From Gemmatimonadota bacterium (GTDB lineage Bacteria; Gemmatimonadota; Gemmatimonadetes; Longimicrobiales; Gaopeijiaceae): DNA of 35,550 bases. This document shows positions 7,752 through 15,617 of this stretch, piece after piece. The stretch is taken from contig JAPPGI010000063.1 of NCBI GenBank assembly GCA_028874985.1, forward strand, positions 1-35,550. The letters are read 5' to 3'. Below the pieces are notes generated by a model that saw nothing but the letters and a program-made list of their open reading frames with translations, searched no databases and was not told the origin of the DNA. Every line of letters starts with the position of its first letter. Position 1 is the stretch's first letter. Position numbers and translations under genes: made by a program.

Positions 7752-9453
7752 TTGCAGCCGTGTACTTACCGCCGCCCCCCCGCCGCCCCTGGGCCGGAAT
7801 CACGGCGGCCGCCCCCGGCCATTCCACCCCCCGGTCCCACCCGGTCGAAGGGAAGACCCTCACTCGAACCACCTCCCCGGGTGTTCCCGGGCCAAGATGC
7901 GGCCCCGCGTGTTCAAACATGGGATAGGCGTGACCGCCCTCGAGTTGGCCGGACTCGACGATGGCCGTCTCACCGTCTCCGCCCTGCTGGGACAGGGAGC
8001 AAAGGCCGAACCCTGCCTTGTCGATCACGGTGGTCGGCAACCCCTCATCTTCCATGTCCAGCGCGAAGAGTTCCGTGGTGTCGACGGTGGCCCGAAGCGT
8101 GTCAGTGCTCTCCGAGTATTCGAGAGTGACCTCGTTGAGGTCATAGCCGCTATCGTCGAGCCCATCGGAGAAACCCGCTTCGAGCCAGCTCCACACACCA
8201 CCGTCGTCGGCATCGAACCGGTAGTTTACGGACTCCCCGCCCGCGAGCATCCCGCTGCCGACCAGCAATCGGTAGCCGTCGTATCGCGAATGATCGATTC
8301 CCACGTTGATGTAGGTTGCCACGAGGCTGTCCTGGCGGCCGATCACGGCATTGAAGGTCCACCACTCGGAAAGGCTCGACTCGATCTCCTTGTATGTTCC
8401 GCCGCAGAAGATGTCGTGCACGGTCAACTGCACGCCATCATCGGACAGCGTGGCGTCGATTCCCGAATCGAGACGCCAGTGGAGCAGCGTGTCCAGGTCG
8501 GTGAAGTCCACGGAGAAACCCTCATCAACCTCTACGCTCAAGGATTGGGTGACGGAAAGCCCGCTCGGATCGGTGGCCGTCACGTCTACCATCGTACCGC
8601 CCGGGACGCCTGAAGTCAGCTCGAGCGTGTCGCCGTAGACGGTGTCGGACACTGCCGACGTATCAGACGGCATCACGGCGTAGGTCAACGGGTCGTCGTC
8701 GGGATCGCTGAAGTGGGACAGCAGGTCGAAGATCACGTATTCGTCCTGCTCCAGGGTCACGTCGCCGAATTCCTCCTCGACCTCCGGAGCATGGTTAACC
8801 CCCTCGACCACGGTGTTGAAGTCCTGGGTTGCCGCCAGGCCGTCGGGGTCTGTTGCGGTGACGGTGATCGTCGCCGTGCCCGGCCGCACCCCCGCCAGGG
8901 TGAGTTCGTCTCCCGATACCGACACCGTAACCAGGTACTCATTTGCTGTGACCGCCTCGTAGGCGATGGAATCACCGTCCGGGTCCTCGAAGTGCGACCC
9001 CAGGTCGACCGTGGCCGTGTCGCCCTTGTTGACCAACTGCCCGGGAATCGAATCCGTGAGCGAGGGCGCGCGGTTTCTGTGCTGCACCGTCGCGTCGAAG
9101 TCCTGGGTTGCCTCGAGGCCCCCCGAGTCCGTGGCCGTAACGGTGACCGTCGCTTCGCCAGGCCCCACCGCCACCAGGGTAAGCCGGCTCCCTGAGACCG
9201 ACGCGGAGAGCACGCCCGCGTTGGAAGTGACCGCCGTGTACTTGAGGGTGTCGCCATCCGGGTCGGAGAAGTGCGACGCCAGATTGATCGTGACGGTGTC
9301 GCCTTCGGTCATCTGCTGATCGGGGATCGCGCTCGTGACCGACGGTGCGCGGTTCGGATCGGGATCGACACCGTTTCCGCACCCGAAGAGGGATGCGACG
9401 ACGGCAGCGGAAAGGAGATCACGGCGGGCGGCGGTCCACGTCCTGTTGAGCAT
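7723..9453 (-). CDS. Lipoprotein with three cadherin/Ig-like repeats and a C-terminal beta-sandwich-like domain
   Basis: 576 residues. The ATG at 9453 has GAGGAG about 7 nt upstream and opens a lipoprotein signal (LLSAAVVASLFGC, lipid Cys25). Three tandem ~92-residue domains follow, at about 34-125, 126-218 and 219-311. Each has a (N)RAP/HAP start, IPDQ or IPGQ, GDT, a HFxDPDGD calcium-binding-like loop, PGxATVTVTATD and GLxATQxF; the third is more divergent. Residues ~312-510 look like a beta-sandwich/lectin-like or DUF1080-type domain (VDFTDLDTLLHWRLDSG; YINVGIDHSRYDGYRLLVG). The last ~55 residues are Arg/Gly/Pro-rich and overlap the convergent ankyrin gene, so the true end may be earlier or frameshifted. 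Likely a surface adhesion or binding protein. It splits a pair of duplicated ankyrin genes. Confidence 0.75.
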   Translation of the reverse strand: MLNRTWTAARRDLLSAAVVASLFGCGNGVDPDPNRAPSVTSAIPDQQMTEGDTVTINLASHFSDPDGDTLKYTAVTSNAGVLSASVSGSRLTLVAVGPGEATVTVTATDSGGLEATQDFDATVQHRNRAPSLTDSIPGQLVNKGDTATVDLGSHFEDPDGDSIAYEAVTANEYLVTVSVSGDELTLAGVRPGTATITVTATDPDGLAATQDFNTVVEGVNHAPEVEEEFGDVTLEQDEYVIFDLLSHFSDPDDDPLTYAVMPSDTSAVSDTVYGDTLELTSGVPGGTMVDVTATDPSGLSVTQSLSVEVDEGFSVDFTDLDTLLHWRLDSGIDATLSDDGVQLTVHDIFCGGTYKEIESSLSEWWTFNAVIGRQDSLVATYINVGIDHSRYDGYRLLVGSGMLAGGESVNYRFDADDGGVWSWLEAGFSDGLDDSGYDLNEVTLEYSESTDTLRATVDTTELFALDMEDEGLPTTVIDKAGFGLCSLSQQGGDGETAIVESGQLEGGHAYPMFEHAGPHLGPGTPGEVVRVRVFPSTGWDRGVEWPGAAAVIPAQGRRGGGGKYTAATTPADSRWR

Positions 9454-9648
9454 TAGGTTCTCCTCGCGCGAGAGTGCTCCGGCAACCGCGGTGTTGCTGT
9501 CGGGGCGAATACTACTCGGGCCGGCGGCGGGCTGCAAGGAAGGTTTCTGCCGGAAACGGAAGCCCTGCACCACCGGGGCATCGGAGGCCTTGTCGCTGCC
9601 TCGAAGCGCCGGTCGGGAGCCCGCATCGCGGCCACCGCGGCGGACAGG

Positions 9649-9666
9649 CCGGAGTGTAAACTCCGG
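9649..9666. repeat. Hairpin in the divergent intergenic region
   Basis: CCGGAGT-GTAA-ACTCCGG: perfect 7-bp stem with a 4-nt loop and no T-run. Its place between divergent genes, next to a possible promoter, makes an operator or 5' leader hairpin more likely than a terminator. Confidence 0.4.
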
Positions 9667-9671
9667 TAGAC

Positions 9672-9699
9672 ATTCTGTAAACCGGGCGTTACATGACAA
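9672..9699 (-). promoter_or_regulatory. Possible sigma-70-like promoter for the 9453 lipoprotein gene
   Basis: On the minus strand, TTGTCA (5 of 6 to TTGACA) at 9699-9694, 16 nt, then CAGAAT (4 of 6 to TATAAT) at 9677-9672. The lipoprotein start is about 220 nt downstream, so a long leader would be implied. Weak evidence. Confidence 0.22.
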
Positions 9700-9810
9700 G
9701 GTGAGTCCACCCGCCCCGGCGGAATTGTCGTCGACCATCGTCCCGCGATACCTTGGGAGCGCCCACCACCCGCCCGCCGGGTCGGAAGCGGACCCTGCGA
9801 AGGCCAAGAG

Positions 9811-10125
9811 ATGCGACAGCTTGCCCCGGTCACCACGCTGATCCTCCTCCACGCCCTTCCCGCGTCTGCCCAGGCGAACTGCGAGCGGTGGGGCGCCTGG
9901 GACTCTTACGACCCGCCCACCGTCGAGCAACTCACGGTCTGTCTCGAAGCCGGCGAGGATGTGAATGCCGTAAACGGGGATGGCTCCCGGATCGCCGAGG
10001 TGAGGGAAGACGGATGGTATGCGGAGCAGTATGCCTGGTGGGAAGACGCACTGGCGCGGGGTAGCGCCTTGGACGTTCTTGAGCGCCATCGGGAGCGGTA
10101 CTGCGGGCAGGGTGCATCGTGGTAA
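9811..10125 (+). CDS. Small exported protein with a single Cys-cap module (ankyrin-family N-terminus)
   Basis: 104 residues with GAAGG 7 nt before the ATG. It begins with a short signal peptide (MRQLAPVTTLILLHALPASA, likely cut after ASA). The two-cysteine cap of the neighbouring ankyrin proteins follows: Cys, x-x-Trp, and a second Cys after 19 residues, then LEAGEDVNAVNGDG. Instead of ankyrin repeats it then has an acidic/aromatic helix-prone stretch (WYAEQYAWWEDALARG) and stops. It is either a truncated ankyrin gene or a real one-cap mini-protein. Its end overlaps the GTG start of the next ankyrin gene by 7 nt, suggesting coupled translation. Confidence 0.6.
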   Translation: MRQLAPVTTLILLHALPASAQANCERWGAWDSYDPPTVEQLTVCLEAGEDVNAVNGDGSRIAEVREDGWYAEQYAWWEDALARGSALDVLERHRERYCGQGASW

Positions 10126-12755
10126 GCGCCCGGACCTGTTCGGTTGCCGTTGCCGTGGCGGCGGCCCTTGGAACTTGGCTGGTCTATGCGGGCGTGGGCT
10201 TGTTCCCAACCAGGTGCGCAGGGTGGAACAACTACGACTTCATGCGGGAAACCACTGCGGAGGCCGTTGCCGCGTGCCTGGAAGCCGGCGCGGGGATCGA
10301 CGCACGGAATGACGACGGCGAGACTCCGCTTCACCTGGCGGCGTCTGCGGGAAAGCCGCGCGTGGTGTCCCTCCTGCTTGAAGCCGGGGCGGAAGTGGAC
10401 GCGCGCGACAACCGGGGCGGAACCCCCCTGCTTGAGGCGCTGCGTGTGACCTTCGGGAACGAACTCGCGATCGCCGCGTTACTGGATGCCGGCGCCGATG
10501 TCAATGCAGGCGACGAGGACGGCCGGGTTCCCATCCACGAGGCAGCGATGTGGCAGGACGCCGCGGTTGTCGGCAGGCTGCTGGAACTGGGCGCGGATCC
10601 GAACGTCGAGGGCTCGCTGGGGCGTCCACTTCACCTGGTCGTAAGGGGTTACCCGATGACCCCGGACCTTGTCCTGGCGCTTGCCGGGGCCGGAGCTGAT
10701 GTGAACGCAACGAACCGAAACGGTGACACCCCCCTTCACACTGCGGCCTGGCACGGCAGGAGCGACGACAGCGAAACAACCGCGTTGCTAGAGGCGGGAG
10801 CCGACGTCGACGCCCGCAACGGCAAAGGCGAAACACCCCTCCACAGGGCCGTCGCGGGAAAGAGCCCTGTCCAGGTGGATGCCCTGCTGCGGGGTGGCGC
10901 CGATGCCAAACTGCGCACCCCGGAGGGTGACACGCCCCTGCACCTGGTGATTCCACGGGAGATGCCGCCCCACCCGGAAGACATCGGTGACGGGATGAGT
11001 CGGTGGGTCAGTGAACGTTCGCGGCGGAAAAACGTCCATGTGCCGGACGAGGAAACGTCCCGCCGCGATACGGCCATGATCGCCGCCCTGGTTCGCGCCG
11101 GCGCGGACATCGAGGCGCGGGGCGCCCTGGACCTGACCCCGCTGGAACTGGCCATGAGGAACGGGCGGCCGCGCCTTGCCGCCAAGCTGCGCGAGCTGGG
11201 GGCACGGCGGCCAACTCGTGAAGGAGGGCGAGGGGGAGTCCTTCCCCTCGTGTGTGACTGGGCGAACGCCGGCCTGTTCGGCATTGCTCCGGTCGCCACG
11301 CTCGAGGGCTGTCTGGGCCTGGGCGCGGAGGCAGCCGCGCGCGACGGGGACGGCAACACGCCCCTTCACACGCTGATGCAGGGGTTGCAGTGGAACCACT
11401 CCTTTGTCCCGGCCGCGATGGCCACCCTTCTGGCGGCCGGCGCGGATCCCGACGCGAGGAACGGCGCCGGCGCTACGCCCCTTCATGTGGCTTCGGGGCG
11501 CTGGGGCCGTCCCGCCATTGTCGAGCTCCTGGTGGACGGCGGAGCCGATGTCCACGCACGCGACGAGAACGGGAGAACGCCGCTCCAGATGGCCGTCAGG
11601 GAGGAGAACTCCGCCGTGATCGCCCGCCTTCTGGAATTGGGGGCCGATTCGACGCTGGCGGAAGATTCGAGCAGGATCGCGTGGGCGGCAGTTTGCGAGA
11701 GTTGGCCATGGCCCGGGTTCTTCCGCCACGCGAAGGTCGATGTGGTGGCCGGCTGCATCGAGAACGGGGCGGAGGTGACCGCGAAGTCCCCTTCTGGATA
11801 TTGGGGGTGGGACACCGATTCCGGACGCTCCAAGTACTATCCGGGCGATCACACACCTCTTCACGTGGCAGCTGCATGGGCCCGTGACCCGGCCGCGGTC
11901 ACGATGCTGATCGGAGCGGGCGGCGATGTCGGAGCAAGGGACCGCGACGGCCACACGCCGTTGCACTACGCCGCTCTCGACAACGGCAACCCCGCCGTGA
12001 TCGCCGCGCTTCTGGATGCGGGTGCCAAGGTGCACGCGGTGGGGGCCCAGGGCCGGATGCCCCTTCACCAGGCGGCCTCCGAAAACGCGAATCCCGAGGT
12101 TGTGGGCGAGTTGCTGAGACGCGGGGCCGACGTCACCGCCCGGCTCGCGGGTGGCAGGACCGTGGTCCACGAAGCGGCGCAGGGCAACCCGAACCCTGCG
12201 GTCCTGAAGGCTCTGCTGGAAGCCGGCGCGGAGGTGAGTGCCCGTGGGGGCAACGAGTTCGAAATGGACCCTGGGATTCACTATACCCACCACTCAATCT
12301 CCCTGACCCCCTGGGGCGGAACCGACGGCATCTCCGAGTTCGCGGGAAGCCGGACACCCCTCCACGAGGCCGCGGTATCGAACGGCAATCCCGCGATCGT
12401 CGCGACCCTGATTGCAGCCGGGGCCGATGTCCACGCCCGCGCCGCGCTGGACCGCGAATACGAGCCCGAAGCCACTCCCCTCTACTGGGCCGCGTCGGCC
12501 AACCCTGACCCGAGAGTGCTGGAGCTGTTGGTGCGAGCCGGAGCGGACGTGAATGCGCCGGCCGGATCCGGCCGGACGCCGCTACATATCGCGGCGCTGC
12601 GCAACCCGGTGGCGTTTCCGACATTGCTGCAACTGGGAGCGGATGCCGAGGCCGTTGACCGCGAGGGCAGGACCCCGGTGGACTACGCGGTCGAGAACCT
12701 GTGGCTGCAGGGCTGGGAGGTGGTGAGGCGGTGGCAGGAGGAGAGGGTGAACTGA
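10119..12755 (+). CDS. Large exported/anchored ankyrin-repeat protein with three Cys caps
   Basis: 878 residues from a GTG at 10119, GGCAGGG 6 nt upstream, overlapping the previous stop. An N-terminal hydrophobic stretch (about residues 8-29) acts as signal peptide or anchor. Roughly 22 ankyrin repeats follow (TPLHxAA ... LLxAGADVNAR, ~33-residue period). Three non-ankyrin caps interrupt them, starting with cysteines at about residues 33, 379 and 526, with second cysteines 20, 19 and 20 residues on. Apart from Cys7 in the signal region, all six cysteines are cap cysteines. Compared with the four-block relatives at 19955 and 23223 it lacks the second block. The C-terminus (VENLWLQGWEVVRR) is shared with the truncated gene at 6663. 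Ankyrin arrays bind proteins; the partner is unknown. Confidence 0.85.
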   Translation: MVSARTCSVAVAVAAALGTWLVYAGVGLFPTRCAGWNNYDFMRETTAEAVAACLEAGAGIDARNDDGETPLHLAASAGKPRVVSLLLEAGAEVDARDNRGGTPLLEALRVTFGNELAIAALLDAGADVNAGDEDGRVPIHEAAMWQDAAVVGRLLELGADPNVEGSLGRPLHLVVRGYPMTPDLVLALAGAGADVNATNRNGDTPLHTAAWHGRSDDSETTALLEAGADVDARNGKGETPLHRAVAGKSPVQVDALLRGGADAKLRTPEGDTPLHLVIPREMPPHPEDIGDGMSRWVSERSRRKNVHVPDEETSRRDTAMIAALVRAGADIEARGALDLTPLELAMRNGRPRLAAKLRELGARRPTREGGRGGVLPLVCDWANAGLFGIAPVATLEGCLGLGAEAAARDGDGNTPLHTLMQGLQWNHSFVPAAMATLLAAGADPDARNGAGATPLHVASGRWGRPAIVELLVDGGADVHARDENGRTPLQMAVREENSAVIARLLELGADSTLAEDSSRIAWAAVCESWPWPGFFRHAKVDVVAGCIENGAEVTAKSPSGYWGWDTDSGRSKYYPGDHTPLHVAAAWARDPAAVTMLIGAGGDVGARDRDGHTPLHYAALDNGNPAVIAALLDAGAKVHAVGAQGRMPLHQAASENANPEVVGELLRRGADVTARLAGGRTVVHEAAQGNPNPAVLKALLEAGAEVSARGGNEFEMDPGIHYTHHSISLTPWGGTDGISEFAGSRTPLHEAAVSNGNPAIVATLIAAGADVHARAALDREYEPEATPLYWAASANPDPRVLELLVRAGADVNAPAGSGRTPLHIAALRNPVAFPTLLQLGADAEAVDREGRTPVDYAVENLWLQGWEVVRRWQEERVN

Positions 12756-12850
12756 CTGCAAGAGCACCCGCTCCATCCCCGCCGCGAAGTCGGCGTTGCG
12801 CTGCGGCGGGATCACCCAGCCGATGCGCCGCCAGGGTTTGACGGCGTTTC
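12752..12850 (-). pseudogene. IS630-family transposase scrap
   Basis: The minus strand reads NAVKPWRRIGWVIPP and continues QRNADFAAGMERVL. This matches the conserved IS630-type block with KPW, W-V-I-P-P, NAxF and MExVL, just upstream of where the catalytic domain's first Asp motif (VVCMDE) would come. Only ~30 codons remain, ending at or within the 3' end of the ankyrin gene, with no visible terminal repeats. It is a relic of an insertion sequence. Confidence 0.5.
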
Positions 12851-12880
12851 ATGCCCAGCATGGAGCCCGTCGCCGGGTTG

Positions 12881-13300
12881 CTAGCCGCCGAGGCCAGCGC
12901 CAAGCTGGCGACCGATGTGGCCTTCCGGGCTAGCGCTAGCGGCCGCACGCTGTCGGAGGTGGTGCGGGCGTTCGCCCACGGGCTCAAGTGTCGCGCCCCG
13001 GTTCAACCACTCCGACCAGGCTTCCGGATTCGCTCCGAAGTCCTCACCGCTCACGAACCTCAGAAACTCAATCGCGGTCTCCCGCGTGCCCTCATGCTCG
13101 GCGCCGACGTAGGCAAGCAGGAGGTCCGGCGCCCTGCGGATCAGTTGCCTCGCCAACGCGGATCTGACCTCGGTGGCGGCCAAGAGCTCCAGAACAGTCG
13201 GAAAGGCGAACAGATTCGTACCATCGAGCAGCGCCGCCAAAGGCTCTTGGACCGACTCCCACCGGACAGGGCGGCTTCTGCCCCTCTCTACCTCAATCAA
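12881..13300 (-). pseudogene. HEAT-repeat protein, C-terminal piece (after frameshift)
   Basis: 139-residue frame continuing the gene that starts at 13806. Helical content is clear: VQEPLAALLDG, FPTVLELLAAT, ALARQLIRRAPDLLLAYVG and ETAIEFLRFVSG. An FGANPEAWSEWL ending resembles the terminal (G)edFGydpeaWraWw signature of many HEAT-domain proteins. Residues after NRG look random, so the true end was probably near there. In frame, the sequence VQTLAGAILRGLIEVERG joins it smoothly to the upstream piece, so one base appears lost near 13335-13345. Confidence 0.45.
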
Positions 13301-13806
13301 CCCCCGCAGGATGGCCCCGGCAAGCGTCTGAACTCGCCCATCGGGATCAGAGTGGACACGAGATCGTGCCAGGCGGCATCCTGAGCGCTGAAGTTGCCGA
13401 GGACGCTCGCTGCGGCGGCGCGCGAGGACCAGGACGAGTCGTGGGCGAGAACTTCATGGGCCAGGAGACGATCCTGTTCGTGATCCAGGGCGTCGATCAG
13501 TCCCCAGATACCATCCAGGGCCGTCGGATCGAGGCCCCTGATATCGGCGCTTTCGCGCGCCTTCTCGGCATCGTGTCGCACATCCGATATCTCCGCGGCC
13601 AGGACCAGAGTGCCGAAATCCTCTTCGGCAACGGATTTCAGCTCTTGCCACGGCTCCGGCAGGTCGATCGTCCGGTTTCCGGCCTCACGGTACCGGACCC
13701 GAGTACTGTCCTCCACGCCAATAATGACCGTGTACCGTTTGCTCCAATCATCGGACTCGGGGTAGATGAAGACGGCGGCATCGGGGAAGCCAAGTTCGCT
13801 CTTCAT
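13297..13806 (-). pseudogene. HEAT-repeat-like protein, N-terminal piece (before frameshift)
   Basis: The frame from ATG 13806 (MKSELGFPDAAVFIYPESDD) runs about 169 codons and ends in residues unlike the rest (FRRLPGPSCGG). An in-frame TTG at 13821 is an alternative start. The N-terminal ~60 residues look like a small beta domain (RYTVIIGVEDSTRVRYREAG). Helices follow (WQELKSVAEEDFGTLVLAAE, ALDHEQDRLLAHEVLAHD, WSSRAAAASVLGNFSAQDA) that resemble HEAT repeats. With one base restored near 13335-13345 it would fuse to the 12881-13300 frame for ~307 residues. The function of an intact version is unknown. No signal peptide is seen. Confidence 0.5.
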
Positions 13807-13921
13807 TGTAGCCGCCTGCAACCTCCGCAGGGGATGATGAGTCTAATCGACCCAAGCCTTCCGCCCTGCGCGGCTCAGTACGTCCGCGTTGGACGATTCC
13901 ACCGGAACCCAGGAGCGAGCC

Positions 13922-15049
13922 ATGCGCGCACTGATCGTGCTCGTGATCGCCGGCGTCGTCGCGGCTCCCGCCGCGCGTGCCCAGCAGGTGCTTGAGATCG
14001 ACACCGCCGCCGGGCGCGTCATCCTCGACGACGAATGGCGCGCCATACGCACGATCGAAGACATGCCTCTGGACCGGACCCGGGCCCTCCTCTACGCCAA
14101 CGACGACGAGGAGCCCGAGGGCGTGATGGTCTTTTCCCTCGAAACGGGGGAGTGGATCCGGACGATCCCGACTCTGACGGGAGGCGGCCCGCGAGAACTC
14201 GAACGCGGCATGTCCGGCATGACACTCGGTCGTGATGGGAGGCTCTACGTTTCCGGCTACGTTCGGGTCCTTGAGTTCGACCCGCTCGGCCAGTACGTCA
14301 GGAATTGGCGTCCGGGTGCAGACGTGGTATGGGACGTGTGCGAGTTCGACGGCCAACCGGCGATCGTAGCCCGCGGCGGCGGTGTGATCCGGCGTGGGCC
14401 CGAGGGCACGGATGAGGCCCTCGGCCGTGACATCGTGGACCGCCGTGCGGCATCCATCCGGGACACACCAGTGGGCCGTGGCCGGGTCATCAGTGGCTCC
14501 CGTCCTCGAATCGCCTGCACGGACGACGCGGCCTACGTCGTGACGACCAATGCGGAGACCTCCGATTCGGTGTTCGTGTACCACCGCAGCGGTGAAACGA
14601 CGAGGCTGCCGGTTCCGACCGAGTTCACCGACCGGGGAGACGGTTGCAAGGTGAAGGTTGACATGGGACACACGGAACTCTTGGAGATGTCCTGCTCAAA
14701 CTGGGCCCGGGAACTGGAGCCGACCCTGGACGCCCAGGGCAACCTCGTGCTGCTCGGCCGCGACCAGGAGGTGCCCGGCGCCATCATCGACCCCGATACC
14801 GGGTGCTATGCGGTGGTGCGCAAGCCGGCGCCATCCCGGACTTACGACGCCCACCACGTCTACCGGGACAGCGTCCTGGTGTTTCGCTACTCCGTCTACG
14901 AAGCCGAGTTGCCTCCCGGCTTTGAGATGCCGGCCGGGGCGACAGCCACGGCGGTCTCCATTTCCACCGCCGCCGACCGGATGTCCCTCCACCCGCTACG
15001 CCGGATCAGCGGCGAGCCGTGCCCGGGGATGCTGGAGTCGTTGAACTGA
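13922..15049 (+). CDS. Exported beta-propeller-like protein
   Basis: 375 residues. The ATG at 13922 has AGGAGCG 7 nt upstream and opens a clear signal peptide (MRALIVLVIAGVVAAPAARA, likely cleaved before QQVLEID). The mature protein has repeated short beta strands of propeller type: MVFSLETGEWIRTIPTLTGG, GMTLGRDGRLYVSGYVRVLE, FDPLGQYVRNWRP, FVYHRSGETTRLPVP and LDAQGNLVLLGRDQE. It lacks a lipobox, so it should be soluble in the periplasm or secreted. It is probably a divergent 6-bladed beta-propeller relative of the lipoproteins at 1056 and 16924. Five cysteines (in DVCEF, RIACT, DGCK, MSCS, TGCY) precede a final one (EPCPG), so disulfides are possible. Ligand unknown. Confidence 0.7.
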   Translation: MRALIVLVIAGVVAAPAARAQQVLEIDTAAGRVILDDEWRAIRTIEDMPLDRTRALLYANDDEEPEGVMVFSLETGEWIRTIPTLTGGGPRELERGMSGMTLGRDGRLYVSGYVRVLEFDPLGQYVRNWRPGADVVWDVCEFDGQPAIVARGGGVIRRGPEGTDEALGRDIVDRRAASIRDTPVGRGRVISGSRPRIACTDDAAYVVTTNAETSDSVFVYHRSGETTRLPVPTEFTDRGDGCKVKVDMGHTELLEMSCSNWARELEPTLDAQGNLVLLGRDQEVPGAIIDPDTGCYAVVRKPAPSRTYDAHHVYRDSVLVFRYSVYEAELPPGFEMPAGATATAVSISTAADRMSLHPLRRISGEPCPGMLESLN

Positions 15050-15617
15050 AAGGCTGCGGCCTCCCGGCCAACATTGGCCAGGAGATCAAGGGCCGGCAGT
15101 CTGCTGATCCGCGGCACGGATTTCAAGGGCGTGCGGCCGGCGTCGGCGACCGTCAAGCCGACTGCGGGCAGGCCGCTTCTGAGGCGCGGCCACTTGAGCG
15201 CCGGCCACCTGCTCGCCCCGGCGAGCGCATCGAGCGGCTGCGCGGCTCACCGCAAGAACATACTAACGCACATATCTGGCCATGTAACGGTCATGTATGT
15301 GATGCGCGGCAGCCTTCTCAGCCATCCCATCCCTCACGATTCGCAATCTGGCGTTGCAGGGTGGACACGTTATTGATACAATGACCGGGTCCGCAGGGAG
15401 ACCGAACTCCGCATGATCGATGCGACCGTCGTAACAGGGGCAGGCTGGCGATGCTGAAGACTCGGGCAGGCAACCATGGGCGGCGAACCGCTCGGAGAAG
15501 AGTGTCGGGATGGCCCGCAGGCAATCGGTGACGACCACCACAGAGTCGGCGCGGGCTTCGCGTCGATGGTGGCGAGCCTGAGGGTTGCCGGCCTCCACCC
15601 CGTGTGAGGGGCGGGTC
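15050..15617. other. Long intergenic stretch without a confident gene
   Basis: 568 nt. Short open frames exist on both strands. The most protein-like is a minus-strand frame at 15263-15598 with DSVVVVTDCLRAIPTLFSE and ending DRYMARYVR, but it matches no family I know and could be a fragment. A dyad CACATA/TATGTG with inner CATG repeats spans 15269-15301 and is AT-richer than its surroundings, so it may be regulatory. No terminator with a T-run was seen. Confidence 0.4.

Larger units (their letters stand above)
9454..9810. other. Divergent intergenic region
   Basis: About 357 nt between the divergent lipoprotein gene (minus) and a small ankyrin-related ORF (plus). No gene recognised. It holds a strong hairpin at 9649-9666 and a possible minus-strand promoter at 9672-9699. 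It should carry the start signals for both directions. Confidence 0.5.

Noticed and set aside
9454-10209. Upstream extension of the minus-strand lipoprotein frame to 10209
   Set aside because: It would cover the divergent ORF at 9811 and lacks domain content. The ATG at 9453 has a good ribosome site and a lipoprotein signal.
12929-12940. 12-nt palindrome GCTAGCGCTAGC
   Set aside because: It is isolated, with no flanking symmetry or gene context that supports a function; probably chance in a relic-rich stretch.
15074-15376. 100-codon plus-strand open frame in the 15050-15617 gap
   Set aside because: It has no family resemblance and no convincing ribosome site, and composition changes along its length.
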